A program made the translations under genes and the position numbers. Below are positions 8,073-17,014 of a stretch of DNA of 64,000 nt, in pieces; positions within the stretch are counted from its first letter, which is position 1; the number at the start of each line of letters is the position of its first letter. The notes under the pieces are model-generated. The model ran no database searches and was not told where the DNA came from. It saw only the letters and a program-made list of their open reading frames with translations. This stretch comes from CCMP332 sp040218795 (lineage in GTDB: Bacteria; Bacteroidota; Bacteroidia; Cytophagales; CCMP332): assembly GCA_040218795.1 (NCBI GenBank), contig JAVJQT010000002.1, positions 248,001-312,000 on the forward strand. The letters are read 5' to 3'.

Positions 8073-10343
8073 ATGAAGAATTCAATACTCGTATTTTTAC
8101 TCCTTTTTGGCTTTTTAAATTCAATGGCTCAGTTTCAGGGTTATAAGTTTAAATTTTCCAATGATCCGATTGTAATTGAGAATAGCGATACTTTGGATTT
8201 CCCCTGGGCTGGGGGTTTAAATGCACCCCAATTTAATACTTTGGATATCAATGCCGATGGCATGGAGGACCTAATCCTTTATGATCAGAGTTCGGGAAGA
8301 ATGGCAGTATTTTTAGCAAATGGACAAGGCTATGAATTTAATCTCGAGTATTCGGAGACTTTTCCTTACGGTTTTAATGGAATTTACGGATGGGTATTTT
8401 TAAGGGATGCCAATTGTGACGGAAGAAAGGACCTCTACACCAAAACGCCGGCAGGAGCGCAAATTTATCGCAATTTGAATGGCCCGGTTAATTATCCGGT
8501 TTGGGCCACTTTTGACACAATTATTCAGTATGACACAAGTATAAATATTCCCATTAGCGAAGCGGATATACCGGCATTTGAAGATGTGGATAACGATGGA
8601 GACATTGATCTGGTCTCTTTTGAATTCAGCAGTGGAGGCACCATAGATTATTTTCGAAATCTGTCACAGGAATTAGTTGGGAATTGTGGAATTTCCGAAT
8701 TCGAACGTGTAACAAGATGCTGGGGTAGAATTTACGAATGCCAAACCTGTGGCAAATACGATATCAATCTTGCAGCCAATTGTTATATCAATGGCAATCC
8801 CGCCAATTTGTATTGTCAGCCTAGAATGGCACAACATGCGGGTTCCACCATGCTGGCCATCGATATGGACGGCGATTCGGATAAAGACTTATTACTTGGC
8901 GATATTGGTTGCAGTGAAGTGACATATCTTGAAAATGTAGGATCAAATACTTTTGCGCAATTTGACTCGGCCGAATTGGGTTACCCCTTCAATACGACTC
9001 CGATTAATTTCTTTGTTTTTCCTGCGATGTTTTATGAAGATGTTGACCAGGATGGTGTTAAGGATTTGCTGGTAACACCAAATACCACGGATAACCCTGC
9101 AGGAGCCATTGATCTGGCAAATTCAGTTCATTTTTATAAGAATATTGGAAGTACAGCAATACCCAGTTTTACATATATTCAGGATAACTTTCTTCAGGAT
9201 AATATGATTGATGTTGGGAATTATTCAAGTCCTGCATTGGTGGATTACGATGCGGATGGAGATTTAGACCTCTTTGTTGGGAATAGGGGAAGATCAATTA
9301 ATGGGATACAAAAAGGACGTCTTTATTTTTATGAAAACACGGGTAGTCCCAATGTTCCTGAATTTACACTCGTCGATGATGATTTTCTGGGATTGTTCAA
9401 TAGAGATGTTGAAAATATAAGACCATTTTTCCACGATTTAACTGGTGATGGTGTTTTGGATATCGGCCTTTTGTGGGGTGAAAATGGCGGTTTAGATTAT
9501 GAATTGTACATGGCATCAAATACAGCTGCTGCTGGTAGCCCTATGAGTTTTAGTACCGATAGCATTCGAATTTATTCTGACAGTCTTCCGCGTTTATTTC
9601 CCGGGTATTTTCCAAAATTTTACGATTATGATAACGATGGAAACGATGATCTATTTATAGGCATCAGCAATTTTTCCTATATGAAATATTATCGAAATAC
9701 AGGGACAATTCAGAATCCTGTATTTTCAGAACAAATTTCCGATGTCGGCTTTATTGGTAGTACCCTGGGAAATACGCAGCCGAGTTTTGAATTTCTGGAT
9801 TTTGACGGCAATGGAGATATAGATATGCTTTATGGCGATATACGCGGACGGCTAAGAGTTTATCCGAATTTTATTAACGAAATCAGTTCCGGAGACACTA
9901 TCGATTTCAGATCAAATGTGATTGTTAATGATACTTTAAGTCCGGGAACGCCAATTGATCAAAAATTGAATGAATTTCTAAAAATATCTACAGGGGATTT
10001 AAATAATGATGGGAAGGCGGATATCGTGCTTGGAACAAAAACCGGCGGTTTGCATTATTTTATTAATGAGTCCACCCCTATAAACGGACTTGGCTCTTTT
10101 TATGAAAAAAGAAAATCGCTTAAAGTATTTCCGGTTCCATCTTCAGATATTGTTAATATAAGTTCTGAAATATCGGGTGAAATTGAGGTCTTCGATTTAA
10201 TGGGCAGATCTTATTTTAAAGGTCGAGTCGAGTCCAAAGAAGATTTCAAAATTGATCTCTCTGATTATAAATCAGGTATTTATTTTCTAAAATTAAAAGG
10301 AGATAAAGGAGAAATACATTCAGGAAAAATGATAAAGAATTAA
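8073..10343 (+). CDS. T9SS-secreted FG-GAP/VCBS repeat protein
   Basis: A 756-residue secreted protein with signal peptide (residues 1-19, ending NSMAQ). About ten Asp-rich calcium-binding motifs of the form DxDxDGxxDL are spread along it (for example DVDNDGDIDLV, DYDADGDLDLFVG, DFDGNGDIDML, DLNNDGKADIVLG), typical of FG-GAP/VCBS beta-propeller repeats. The last 80 residues (from about 675: LKVFPVPSSDIVNI ... GIYFLKLKGDKGE ... GKMIKN) form a type A T9SS C-terminal sorting domain, so the protein should be exported through the outer membrane and anchored or released there. A Cys-rich insert lies near residues 205-250. The ligand is unknown. The stop overlaps the end of the convergent omega-amidase gene by four bases. 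Confidence 0.88.
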   Translation: MKNSILVFLLLFGFLNSMAQFQGYKFKFSNDPIVIENSDTLDFPWAGGLNAPQFNTLDINADGMEDLILYDQSSGRMAVFLANGQGYEFNLEYSETFPYGFNGIYGWVFLRDANCDGRKDLYTKTPAGAQIYRNLNGPVNYPVWATFDTIIQYDTSINIPISEADIPAFEDVDNDGDIDLVSFEFSSGGTIDYFRNLSQELVGNCGISEFERVTRCWGRIYECQTCGKYDINLAANCYINGNPANLYCQPRMAQHAGSTMLAIDMDGDSDKDLLLGDIGCSEVTYLENVGSNTFAQFDSAELGYPFNTTPINFFVFPAMFYEDVDQDGVKDLLVTPNTTDNPAGAIDLANSVHFYKNIGSTAIPSFTYIQDNFLQDNMIDVGNYSSPALVDYDADGDLDLFVGNRGRSINGIQKGRLYFYENTGSPNVPEFTLVDDDFLGLFNRDVENIRPFFHDLTGDGVLDIGLLWGENGGLDYELYMASNTAAAGSPMSFSTDSIRIYSDSLPRLFPGYFPKFYDYDNDGNDDLFIGISNFSYMKYYRNTGTIQNPVFSEQISDVGFIGSTLGNTQPSFEFLDFDGNGDIDMLYGDIRGRLRVYPNFINEISSGDTIDFRSNVIVNDTLSPGTPIDQKLNEFLKISTGDLNNDGKADIVLGTKTGGLHYFINESTPINGLGSFYEKRKSLKVFPVPSSDIVNISSEISGEIEVFDLMGRSYFKGRVESKEDFKIDLSDYKSGIYFLKLKGDKGEIHSGKMIKN

Positions 10344-11119
10344 AGGATTTTAAATTGATCCTGATCCTCTAATAGTGGAAACTTTTTCCGGTAGGCAATT
10401 AATTTATCATGGGATAATTCAATATTAAAAATGCCATCTTCATTTTTCAATTCCAGAAGCGCGTTTCCCAAAAAGTCATAAGCAGCAGAATTTCCGGAAT
10501 AGCTAAGTCCCTTACCGTCCATGCCAATTCTATTGAGACCTATTGAATAGGAGGCATTTTCCAAAGCTCTTGCTTTAAGCAAAGCATTCCAGGCAGATAT
10601 TCTGGTTTCAGGCCAGTTGGCAACATAAATTAAAAGGTCATAGGGATTGGATTTTAGATTTCGGCTCCAGACCGGAAACCTCAGATCATAGCAAATCTGC
10701 GGCAAAATTTTCCAGCCTTTCAATTCTGTCATCAATCGTTCTTTGCCCGCACTAAAATAGTCACTTTCGGAGGCAAAGGTGAAAAGATGTCTTTTGTCGT
10801 ATTGAGCATAAGTGCCATCGGGACGCATCCAGATCAAGCGATTGTAATTATGCCCTTTCTCTTTTATAATCAGGCTTCCTGTTATTACACATTTCTTTTG
10901 CGCAGCCATTTTTTGCATCCATTTAAAGCTGTGCAAATTCATGGGTTCGGCTAATTTTTTGGTATCCATGGAAAAGCCGGTACTGAACATTTCGGGCAAT
11001 ACTATCAGATCTGTCTCTTTGTCTATTTGCCAGATTTTTTCTTCCAAATGCGCCAAATTGGCTATAGGATCTTCCCAGTGAAGATGAGTTTGGATTAGTG
11101 AAATCTTTAAATTCTGCAT
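10340..11119 (-). CDS. yafV: Omega-amidase, nitrilase superfamily (YafV/Nit2-like)
   Basis: A 259-residue C-N hydrolase. The nitrilase triad is visible as Glu43 (LPEMFSTG), Lys109 (YDKRHLF) and Cys143 (QICYDLRFP). PEMFSTGFSM and ICYDLRFPVW are characteristic of the YafV/Nit2 omega-amidase branch, which hydrolyses alpha-ketoglutaramate and similar omega-amides. Its start codon overlaps the end of the aminotransferase gene by 13 bases, so the two are translationally coupled. The partner makes the keto-amide when glutamine is the amino donor, and this enzyme would remove it, making the transamination irreversible. Cytoplasmic. The family assignment is firm; the exact substrate is inferred. Confidence 0.9.
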   Translation of the reverse strand: MQNLKISLIQTHLHWEDPIANLAHLEEKIWQIDKETDLIVLPEMFSTGFSMDTKKLAEPMNLHSFKWMQKMAAQKKCVITGSLIIKEKGHNYNRLIWMRPDGTYAQYDKRHLFTFASESDYFSAGKERLMTELKGWKILPQICYDLRFPVWSRNLKSNPYDLLIYVANWPETRISAWNALLKARALENASYSIGLNRIGMDGKGLSYSGNSAAYDFLGNALLELKNEDGIFNIELSHDKLIAYRKKFPLLEDQDQFKIL

Positions 11120-12249
11120 AAAATATTTGCGGCTTTGACCAGGGTTTCATCGCTTTTCGCAAAACAGAATCTTAGCATTTTAGGATCGTAAGCATCCGAA
11201 TAAAATACTGAAATTGGAATGGAGGCTATCTTATATTCTTTGGTTAGGTATTCGGCATAGGTTTTATCATCGCGTTCATCCATGTGGCCATAGGAGAGCA
11301 ATTGAAAATAGGTTCCTTTTGAAGCTGAAAACTCAAATTTTGAGTCTTTGATCAATTCTAAAAATTTATTTCTCCTTCGTTGGTAAAACCGCGGTAGGTC
11401 GAGGTATTCGTTTTTGAATTGCAAAAAATCGGCAAATGCCATTTGGCTGGGCGTATGGGTTGAGAAACAAACAAATTGATGGATCTTTCTAAAGGACTTA
11501 CTCAATGCTTCTGGGGCCACACAATAACCCACTTTCCAGCCGGTATTGTGATAGGTTTTTCCAAAAGAAGAAATAATAAATGATCGCTCTTTTAAACTCT
11601 CAATCAACATGGCCGATTGATGTTCTTCATCATCAAATATTATATGTTCATAAACCTCATCGGAAATCACCCAGAGATTATGGGCTTCGGCTATTTCAGC
11701 AAGACGCTGCAAGTCCATTTCGGACCAAATACTTCCAGTTGGATTATGAGGGGTATTAAATATAACCGCTTTGGTCTTATTTGAAATCTTTTCCTCAACA
11801 TGGTTCCAGTCTATTTTAAACTCAGGCGCTTCGAGTCTTACCGGAACACAAATACCTCCATTTAAATCAATAACTGGTTTGTAACTGTCATAGGCGGGTT
11901 CAAAAATAATTATTTCATCTCCGGGTTCGGTAACTGCAGAAATGGCAACAAACAATGCTTCAGTCGCTCCCGAGGTAACGGTAACTTCTGATTCCGGATT
12001 GTAATACACACCGTAAAGCGATTCGGTTTTTTCCGAAATTCTCTCTCTCAGTTTAATATGTCCCGGCATTGCAGCGTATTGATTGGCTCCGTTCAACATG
12101 TGTTTGTGAACAAGATTGATCAGGCGTTCGGAGGTTTGAAAATCCGGAAAACCCTGGGAAAGATTGATGGCATCATTGTCCTGTGCCATTTTCGACATTA
12201 TTGCGAAAATGGTTGTTCCTACATCCGGTAATTTGTTTGGATAATTCAT
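11107..12249 (-). CDS. ybdL: PLP aminotransferase, methionine/glutamine type (YbdL/KAT-like)
   Basis: A 380-residue fold type I aminotransferase of class I/II. The cofactor signature is complete: SGATEA (93-98), NTPHNPTG (165-172), SDEVY (196-200) and the Schiff-base Lys231 in SSFGKTYHNTGWKVGY. The LSQGFPDF and HNTGWK patterns match the methionine aminotransferase/kynurenine-glutamine transaminase group. It likely returns 4-methylthio-2-oxobutanoate to methionine in methionine salvage, or uses glutamine with aromatic or sulfur keto acids. Linkage to an omega-amidase supports glutamine as donor. It starts one base after the def gene ends (shared position 12249). Cytoplasmic. Confidence 0.88.
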   Translation of the reverse strand: MNYPNKLPDVGTTIFAIMSKMAQDNDAINLSQGFPDFQTSERLINLVHKHMLNGANQYAAMPGHIKLRERISEKTESLYGVYYNPESEVTVTSGATEALFVAISAVTEPGDEIIIFEPAYDSYKPVIDLNGGICVPVRLEAPEFKIDWNHVEEKISNKTKAVIFNTPHNPTGSIWSEMDLQRLAEIAEAHNLWVISDEVYEHIIFDDEEHQSAMLIESLKERSFIISSFGKTYHNTGWKVGYCVAPEALSKSFRKIHQFVCFSTHTPSQMAFADFLQFKNEYLDLPRFYQRRRNKFLELIKDSKFEFSASKGTYFQLLSYGHMDERDDKTYAEYLTKEYKIASIPISVFYSDAYDPKMLRFCFAKSDETLVKAANILCRI

Positions 12250-12800
12250 TATCGGGCCGGGAAGCGCATTTTATAATCTACCTCAACTTTCCCTTTTGAG
12301 ATATTATTTAATTTTCCTTTCAGGATTCTTTTTTTGAAACCACTTAAATGATCGGTAAATAGAATGCCTTCAATATGATCGTATTCGTGTTGGATGATTC
12401 TGGCTTTTAAACCCTCATATTCTTCTTCATGAAAATTCCAGTTTTCATCGTAATATTTGATTTTGAGCATCTCCGGTCGATCCACATTTTCCCGAATATT
12501 GGGAATACTCAAACAGCCCTCCTCAAATGTCCAATCATCGCCAAATTCATCTTCGATCTCAGGATTGATAAAAGCCTGTTTAAAACCTATTAATTCGTCT
12601 TCTTCCATGGGCTCACCGTCGATCACGAAAATTCTGAGGTTTTTGCCAATCTGAGGCCCGGCCAATCCAACACCTTTGGCCTGATACATGGTTTCATACA
12701 TATCGGCCACCAGCTGTTTTAAATTGAGCTCATCTTTATTTATATCTCTTGCTCTTTTCTTTAGTACCGGGTCTCCGTATGCTACAATCGGATAGATCAT
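12249..12800 (-). CDS. def: Peptide deformylase
   Basis: A 183-residue peptide deformylase, which removes the formyl group from nascent N-terminal methionine. All three motifs are present: GVGLAGPQ (43-50), EGCLS with metal ligand Cys96, and HEYDH with ligands His138 and His142 and catalytic Glu139. The native metal is usually Fe(II), which makes the enzyme sensitive to oxygen and nitric oxide. It overlaps ruvX by four bases (12797-12800) and is followed directly by the aminotransferase. Length and motifs are normal. Confidence 0.96.
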   Translation of the reverse strand: MIYPIVAYGDPVLKKRARDINKDELNLKQLVADMYETMYQAKGVGLAGPQIGKNLRIFVIDGEPMEEDELIGFKQAFINPEIEDEFGDDWTFEEGCLSIPNIRENVDRPEMLKIKYYDENWNFHEEEYEGLKARIIQHEYDHIEGILFTDHLSGFKKRILKGKLNNISKGKVEVDYKMRFPAR

Positions 12801-13213
12801 AATGTATTTTTTTCGAGATAAGATTGCAAAATTATAACAGCTGAGGTTTTATCAATATTTTCTTTCTTTTTTCGATAAGCTTTGCTGGTTCCACCGGCGA
12901 TCATTGCATCCAACGCCATTTTGGAGGTGTATCTCTCATCTTCAAGGTGCAATGGCATAGCCGGAAATGTTTTTTTTAAGGTATTTACAAAGCCCCGAAC
13001 ATGCTGGGTATTATTTGTTTCGTTGCCGTCCAAATTTACAGGCATACCAATTACAAAGGCTTCAACATCCTCTTTTGTTAAATAGTTTTTAATATAGTCG
13101 ATAATGTCTTTTGAATGGATGGTTTCTAAGGGAGTACATATAATTTTTAGTGGATCCGTTGTGGCAATTCCCACTCTTTTGGTTCCATAATCGAAGGCCA
13201 GAATCCTTCCCAT
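12797..13213 (-). CDS. ruvX: Holliday junction resolvase-like protein RuvX/YqgF
   Basis: A 138-residue RNase-H-fold protein. FDYGTKRVGIA gives the first catalytic Asp (Asp8), followed by VIGMPVNLDG and LEDERYTSKMA (second acidic site) and a C-terminal NIDKTSAVIILQSYL with the last Asp. The family has been linked to Holliday junction cleavage and to processing of the 16S pre-rRNA 5' end. It sits between the RIC-like gene and def with one- to four-base overlaps, so it is co-translated. The usual length is 135-150 residues. Confidence 0.94.
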   Translation of the reverse strand: MGRILAFDYGTKRVGIATTDPLKIICTPLETIHSKDIIDYIKNYLTKEDVEAFVIGMPVNLDGNETNNTQHVRGFVNTLKKTFPAMPLHLEDERYTSKMALDAMIAGGTSKAYRKKKENIDKTSAVIILQSYLEKNTL

Positions 13214-13965
13214 CAGTTGAGAAAACTCGTACTTATTATTTTTTTCTGTACTTCCTTTTGAAGCGCTATGGCTTTGGGAAAAAGAATTTCATTTTCTATA
13301 CAGGCATGTCTTGACAATTCCTCTTCAAATTCCTGCAATTCAGCAAAAATGACACGCAAATTTAATTCCGAATTTTCGGGCAATTGGTAATTGGAAGTCA
13401 GGTTTCGAATGCCTTCCATTTCATCATCATCGTCATGATGCAAAGCTGCCATTTCGTGAATTGGCTTTTGATTAGTCAACATGAACATTTTTCCCGGATT
13501 CTTTCCCCTTTTTGCGATGGCATACATTTCCAGTACGTTTCTGAAAAGCTGATCTTCCTCTTCGTGGATGTGATGAATAAAATCATCGACGAATATTGGA
13601 AAAATGAACTTAAGATCTTTAATAATATCTGAACTATTGAACTCAAGGGGATCCAGATTTTCAATCAAGTCCTGCATGTATGGCAAGCGACGCCAGAGAA
13701 AACGCTGATGCATGCTTTGTAAATAGGCGATTAAAAGATCGACAGGGATACTTTTAAGATCTGAAACAGAGGGCTGGTCTCTCAGGGAATACCAGTCGGC
13801 CATATCCGAAAGCAGTAATTTTGAATCGATATTGTGCAAAGAACAAACATCTTTAACGGTCAGGTTGGAATACTTGGAATAAAAAATTCCCCGATCATAA
13901 AGAAATGATCCCATTAAAGGCTCTTTTTGAAGAATTTCGTATAAAAAATGCTTGCTTTGAAACAA
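13213..13965 (-). CDS. RIC/ScdA-like di-iron hemerythrin-domain protein
   Basis: A 250-residue protein with a short N-terminal region resembling ScdA_N/DUF542 and a hemerythrin-like four-helix bundle. Candidate iron ligands are His86, His132/134 in HHIHEEED, His176/177 and His220 with Glu224 (RHACIENEILFP). RIC proteins (YtfE, ScdA) repair iron-sulfur centres damaged by oxidative or nitrosative stress. The Cys-Cys pair of the N-terminal domain is missing: residues 29-33 read YSKYS where YtfE has YCCGG. The start shown is TTG; an ATG at 13914 would remove 17 residues, but YtfE has about 20 residues before the matching point, which favours TTG. It is first in an operon with ruvX, def and two metabolic genes. 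Confidence 0.75.
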   Translation of the reverse strand: MFQSKHFLYEILQKEPLMGSFLYDRGIFYSKYSNLTVKDVCSLHNIDSKLLLSDMADWYSLRDQPSVSDLKSIPVDLLIAYLQSMHQRFLWRRLPYMQDLIENLDPLEFNSSDIIKDLKFIFPIFVDDFIHHIHEEEDQLFRNVLEMYAIAKRGKNPGKMFMLTNQKPIHEMAALHHDDDDEMEGIRNLTSNYQLPENSELNLRVIFAELQEFEEELSRHACIENEILFPKAIALQKEVQKKIISTSFLN

Positions 13966-13974
13966 TTTACTGCG

Positions 13975-14082
13975 AATTTGAATTCAAATTTATGAATCAA
14001 TGATTTAATTCACAGGTTTGTGAATAAAAGATATCCACAGATTTTAAATTTTTGTAAAGAAAATTGCAGATTTTTAAATTTT
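13975..14082. other. Divergent intergenic region with DnaA-box-like 9-mers and AT-rich repeats (candidate origin or DnaA-regulated site)
   Basis: The 143-base gap between divergent genes contains a perfect 16-base palindrome AATTTGAATTCAAATT (13975-13990). It also holds three 9-mers close to the DnaA box TTATnCACA: TAATTCACA (14006-14014, one mismatch), TTATTCACA on the minus strand (14019-14027, perfect) and ATATCCACA (14031-14039, one mismatch). Two AT-rich direct repeats follow, CAGATTTTAAATTTT (14038-14052) and CAGATTTTTAAATTTT (14067-14082), like the unwinding repeats of an origin. This could be oriC, a DnaA-regulated double promoter, or chance in AT-rich DNA. Confidence 0.3.
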
Positions 14083-14108
14083 AAAGAGGTCATTTTTATC
14101 AGTATCAG

Positions 14109-15719
14109 ATGCTAAGAAATCTCAAAGTACTCATCATTGTTATTGGTTTTCTCGTTTTGGGATTCGCCATAGGGGCTTATATACCCAACAATGATTCTGC
14201 AAAAGGCTTAAATACGGGTTTTTCAAAATTCAGGGAAGTTTTGACCTATATCGAAAAGGACTATGTGGACACCGTCGACCTTGACGAACTCACGGACTTT
14301 GCCATTCAAAAAATGCTTGAAAAACTTGATCCGCATTCCATATATATTCCACCTAAGGAAGTGGAAATGGCCCAATCTCAATTGAGGGGAAATTTTGAAG
14401 GAATAGGCATAGAGTTCAATATTTTGCGCGATACACTTTATGTGGTTACACCGCTTAGCGGCGGGCCTTCTGAAAAGGTTGGAATCAGGGCCGGAGATAA
14501 AATAATAAAAGTAGATGGAGAAGATTTTGCAGGGATAGGATTGAAGAACTCGGACGTTTATGAAGCCTTGAGGGGTGATAAAGGCACAAAAGTTCAGCTT
14601 TCCATTTTAAGAACGCGAAAAAAGAATTTATTGGAGTTTACGGTTGTGAGAGATAAAATTCCAACGTTCTCTGTGGATGTGGCCTATATGCTCGATGATA
14701 AAATTGGCTATATCAAACTCAATCGCTTTTCAGCCACCTCTTACGATGAATTCAAAGAAGGCCTCGATAAATTAAAAAAAGAGGGCATGAAAAACCTGAT
14801 CCTGGATTTAAGAGATAATCCGGGAGGATATCTGGACAAAGCGGTTAAAATATCAGATGAGTTTCTAAAAGGTGAAAAACTGATTGTATATACCAAATCT
14901 AAAAATGGCCGCTACGACGACGAACTAAAATCTAACCGCAAAGGTGATTTTGAAAAGGGAGCCCTGATAGTTTTAATAAATGAAGGAAGCGCCTCGGCCT
15001 CAGAGATTGTTTCGGGAGCCCTCCAGGATCACGATCGCGCTTTAATAGTAGGCAGACGATCTTTTGGCAAAGGACTGGTTCAGCAACCAATTCCACTTAG
15101 TAATAAAGGTGAACTGAGGCTTACTGTTTCAAGGTATTATATTCCTAGTGGAAGAAGCATTCAGAAAACCTATGAAAACGGTGTAAAAGATTATCAAGAG
15201 GATTTCCGTCGTCGCGTAGAACATGGCGAGTTGTTTCACGAAGACAGTATAAAATTTGCCGATAGCCTGGTATATAAAACAAGTTCAGGAAGAACCGTTT
15301 ACGGAGGTGGTGGTATCATGCCCGATGTATTTGTTCCAAGGGATACCAGCAATTGGACAGATTTGCTTGGGGATCTTTATTCCACAAATGTAATTCGTGA
15401 ATTTTCCTACGATTGGGTTGAAGAGAAAAGAAGTGAACTCGAAGCCATGGGTCTGGAAAGGTATATTTCTGAATTCAAGATCGATGATGCCATATTGGGA
15501 GAATTGATGATAACCGCAAGTAAAGCGGGGATTGAATACGATCCTGACGATATTCTGGATTCTAAAGAATCACTTCAGATTCAATTAAAGGCGCTAATTG
15601 CCAGGAATATTTGGGGCTCTGACGGATTCTTCCCAATTTACCAACAGGAAGATGAAATATTGCAGGCGGCGCTAGACAATATGGACGTAGCAGTCGGTTT
15701 TGCCAGAACAAAAAAATAA
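14109..15719 (+). CDS. ctpA: C-terminal processing peptidase (S41 family)
   Basis: A 536-residue periplasmic serine protease: N-terminal membrane anchor (residues 7-25), PDZ domain (about 92-180), then the S41 protease core. The Ser-Lys dyad is seen as Ser296 in NEGSASASEI and Lys321 in RRSFGKGLVQ, with the family's 25-residue spacing; DLRDNPGG (233-240) is the other hallmark. It cleaves proteins at hydrophobic C-termini. A C-terminal extension of about 150 residues follows the core, as is usual in Bacteroidota. Its last base is the first base of rmuC, so the two are coupled. Confidence 0.94.
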   Translation: MLRNLKVLIIVIGFLVLGFAIGAYIPNNDSAKGLNTGFSKFREVLTYIEKDYVDTVDLDELTDFAIQKMLEKLDPHSIYIPPKEVEMAQSQLRGNFEGIGIEFNILRDTLYVVTPLSGGPSEKVGIRAGDKIIKVDGEDFAGIGLKNSDVYEALRGDKGTKVQLSILRTRKKNLLEFTVVRDKIPTFSVDVAYMLDDKIGYIKLNRFSATSYDEFKEGLDKLKKEGMKNLILDLRDNPGGYLDKAVKISDEFLKGEKLIVYTKSKNGRYDDELKSNRKGDFEKGALIVLINEGSASASEIVSGALQDHDRALIVGRRSFGKGLVQQPIPLSNKGELRLTVSRYYIPSGRSIQKTYENGVKDYQEDFRRRVEHGELFHEDSIKFADSLVYKTSSGRTVYGGGGIMPDVFVPRDTSNWTDLLGDLYSTNVIREFSYDWVEEKRSELEAMGLERYISEFKIDDAILGELMITASKAGIEYDPDDILDSKESLQIQLKALIARNIWGSDGFFPIYQQEDEILQAALDNMDVAVGFARTKK

Positions 15720-17014
15720 TGGGACTGGAATTGATTTACCTTTTCACCGGAGTTTTTCTCGGTGTAGCCATAGGTTGGTTTATGGCCAAAAATAAAGGCG
15801 GCTCAGGCGATTTAAATACTTATAAAGCCCAATCGGAAGAACGTCAGATTCAAATTACCGAACTCAAGACCAAGCTGGAAAAAGAAGAATCGGAAAATGA
15901 GCTTTTGCAAAAAGACCTAGCAACCGTAGAGGCCAACTTCAGAAACTTAGAAGAAAAACTTCGCTCACAGAAAGACGAGCTGGAAGAATTGCAAAAGAAA
16001 TTTAGCATTGAATTTCAAAATCTGGCGAATAAAATATTCGAAGAGAAGAGTCAGAAATTTACCGAGCAGAATAAAAGTAATCTTGGTGAAATACTAAACC
16101 CCCTTAAAGAGAGAATCGAAAAATTCGAGGAAAAAGTAGAGAAAACCGGGAAGGAAAGTCAGCTTTCCAATACGGCATTGAAGGAACAAATTCTCCAGCT
16201 TAAAGAACTCAATAAACAAATGAGCAAAGAAGCTGAAAGTTTGACAAAAGCTTTAAAAGGGGACAGCAAGGCTCAGGGGAATTGGGGCGAAATGCAACTG
16301 GAAGCCATACTTGAAAAAGTAGGACTGGAAAAAGATGTGCATTACGAAAAAGAGAAAAATCTAAAATCAGAAGACGGTTCCAACCAAAGGCTTGATTACA
16401 TCATCAAGTTGCCGGATGATAAATATTTAATTCTTGATTCCAAGGTGTCATTAACCGCCTATTCCAATTATTTCGAATCCGAGGATGAAATTGAAAAAGA
16501 GAAACATCTCAAAAACCATCTTAACAGTATTTATGCACATATTAAGCTTTTGAGTGAAAAGCAATACCAGAACCTTTACGATATCAATCAACCCGATTAT
16601 GTCATGATGTTTGTGGCCAATGAACCCGCTTTGACCATGGCTTTGCGCAAAGATCATGACCTTTATGAAAAAGCACTGGAGAAAAACATTGTGCTGGTTT
16701 CCACGACTACACTAATGGCGACATTGAGAACCATTTCCTATATCTGGAAACAGGATCTTCAGAATAAAAATGCTCTGGAAATCGCAAGGCAGGCGGGGAA
16801 TATGTACGATAAATTTGTTGGCTTTGTGGAAGACCTTAAAACGGTGGGCACCAATATGGATCGCGCTAAAAATTCCTACGAAGAGGCCATGAAAAAACTT
16901 TATGACGGCAAGGGCAATCTTGTAAAAAGGGCAGAGGACCTTAAAAGCCTGGGTGCAAAAGCCACCAAGCAATTAGACGCACGAATTGTAGATAGAATTT
17001 CAGAAGATACATAA
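15719..17014 (+). CDS. rmuC: DNA recombination protein RmuC
   Basis: A 431-residue protein with an N-terminal membrane segment (about residues 3-22), a long coiled coil (about 35-185), and the RmuC nuclease-like core. GNWGEMQLEAILEKVGL and RLDYIIKLPDDKYLILDSKV are the family signatures; the D...DSK pattern fits a PD-(D/E)XK fold. RmuC limits recombination between inverted repeats. The membrane anchor plus coiled coil is normal for the family. The start overlaps the ctpA stop by one base and its own last base is shared with the next start. Confidence 0.94.
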   Translation: MGLELIYLFTGVFLGVAIGWFMAKNKGGSGDLNTYKAQSEERQIQITELKTKLEKEESENELLQKDLATVEANFRNLEEKLRSQKDELEELQKKFSIEFQNLANKIFEEKSQKFTEQNKSNLGEILNPLKERIEKFEEKVEKTGKESQLSNTALKEQILQLKELNKQMSKEAESLTKALKGDSKAQGNWGEMQLEAILEKVGLEKDVHYEKEKNLKSEDGSNQRLDYIIKLPDDKYLILDSKVSLTAYSNYFESEDEIEKEKHLKNHLNSIYAHIKLLSEKQYQNLYDINQPDYVMMFVANEPALTMALRKDHDLYEKALEKNIVLVSTTTLMATLRTISYIWKQDLQNKNALEIARQAGNMYDKFVGFVEDLKTVGTNMDRAKNSYEEAMKKLYDGKGNLVKRAEDLKSLGAKATKQLDARIVDRISEDT

